From contig CM041541.1 in assembly GCA_023238725.1 (NCBI GenBank), positions 9,262,044 to 9,326,043 of the forward strand: a DNA stretch of 64,000 nt, written 5' to 3'. Position 1 is the first letter of the stretch. Every line of letters starts with the position of its first letter. Below the pieces are notes generated by a model. It ran no database searches and had not been told where the DNA came from. It worked only from the letters and a program-made list of their open reading frames with translations. Position numbers and translations under genes: made by a program. This stretch comes from Scortum barcoo. Taxonomy: Eukaryota; Chordata; Actinopteri; Centrarchiformes; Terapontidae. This document shows positions 63,413 to 64,000 of the stretch, piece by piece.

Positions 63413-64000
63413 CTGAAAGCATCACAAGGCAGTGCACTCAATTTTTCAGAGCTAATGGAGAAATTACAGTAGGGAGAAGAATTAAGCCGGAGGGGAGAGA
63501 AGATGCTCAAGGGATGAGATGAGTCAGTATGCAAATGAGATGGAATGCCACAATTTTGCTTAACAAAAATTTATGTAATGCAAGCAAATGTGGAGCTCCG
63601 ACTACATTACATAACTACAAACTCTCGTCTCAGGCTGACTGGAGTAAATGGTTTGGACAATTCGGGCATATTTACAGCCATTCAAGCACGTTTTTTATTA
63701 TAAAAATAAGTAAATGTATGCTTTTGAATTTTTATATTTAGATATTTGATGGAAACAACAAACATAATTAGATCATATGGTACACTACAAAAAAAGTGAC
63801 TCACTAAATGACTGGATGGCTAAAAGAGGTTGTAGCAGTTACCTAACTTCTTGCTATTTTCGGTGAATATAGGTGGGTGGAAGTATTTGTGATACTTATG
63901 ACATACTGTAATAAGTTTTCTGGGATTTCTGTTGAAAAATCATTAGTAAATAACACAACTCAAATGTGGTCTTCTTCAGTGAAGGTTTTTTAACTTCATA
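63413..64000 (-). other. inpp4a intron continuing beyond the window
   Basis: AT-rich sequence upstream of the exon at 63271-63412. No further exon was recognised before the right edge. Confidence 0.5.

Overview
The window is nuclear DNA of a bony fish, most likely a teleost. Coding exons are short and split by GT/AG introns. The DNA between them is AT-rich and full of CA/TG and TA microsatellites, decayed LINEs, a tRNA-derived SINE and MITE-like elements. Every recognisable protein is a vertebrate family member, and the ribonuclease has the six-cysteine form seen in fish. No prokaryotic, plasmid or viral gene was seen. Gene models below were assembled by eye from exon homology, splice sites and phase matching.

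Layout: (1) 3.4-13.3 kb, minus strand: pspc1, a paraspeckle RNA-binding protein, with a polyQ tract in its last exon and a minisatellite just upstream of exon 1. (2) 20.3-21.8 kb, plus: lypd6, a GPI-type Ly6/uPAR protein linked to Wnt signalling. (3) 27.3-27.7 kb, plus: a small secreted RNase A-family gene. (4) 28.6-30.2 kb: repeat-rich stretch (TIR element, SINE, dead LINE). (5) 31.0-35.8 kb, minus: a paralogue of GAS8/DRC4, a ciliary dynein regulatory complex coiled-coil protein. (6) 37.0-45.7 kb: three CD200/OX-2-like immunoglobulin genes in alternating orientation (+, -, +), plus scraps of at least one more copy. (7) 48.4 kb to the right edge, minus: the 3' half of inpp4a, with two alternative terminal exons. 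One ends in a membrane anchor, the other in the usual soluble tail; its 5' half lies beyond the window.

The genes do not form one pathway. The most interesting part is the CD200-like cluster. Two genes form a large inverted repeat. The third shares an almost identical ectodomain cassette but has its own leader, membrane segment and tail, which suggests gene conversion. The inpp4a alternative ends are the second point of interest. Several otherwise well conserved genes carry small frame breaks (pspc1, the DRC4 paralogue, CD200-like copy A, inpp4a twice). Some may be real, but together they also raise the question of base-level assembly errors.
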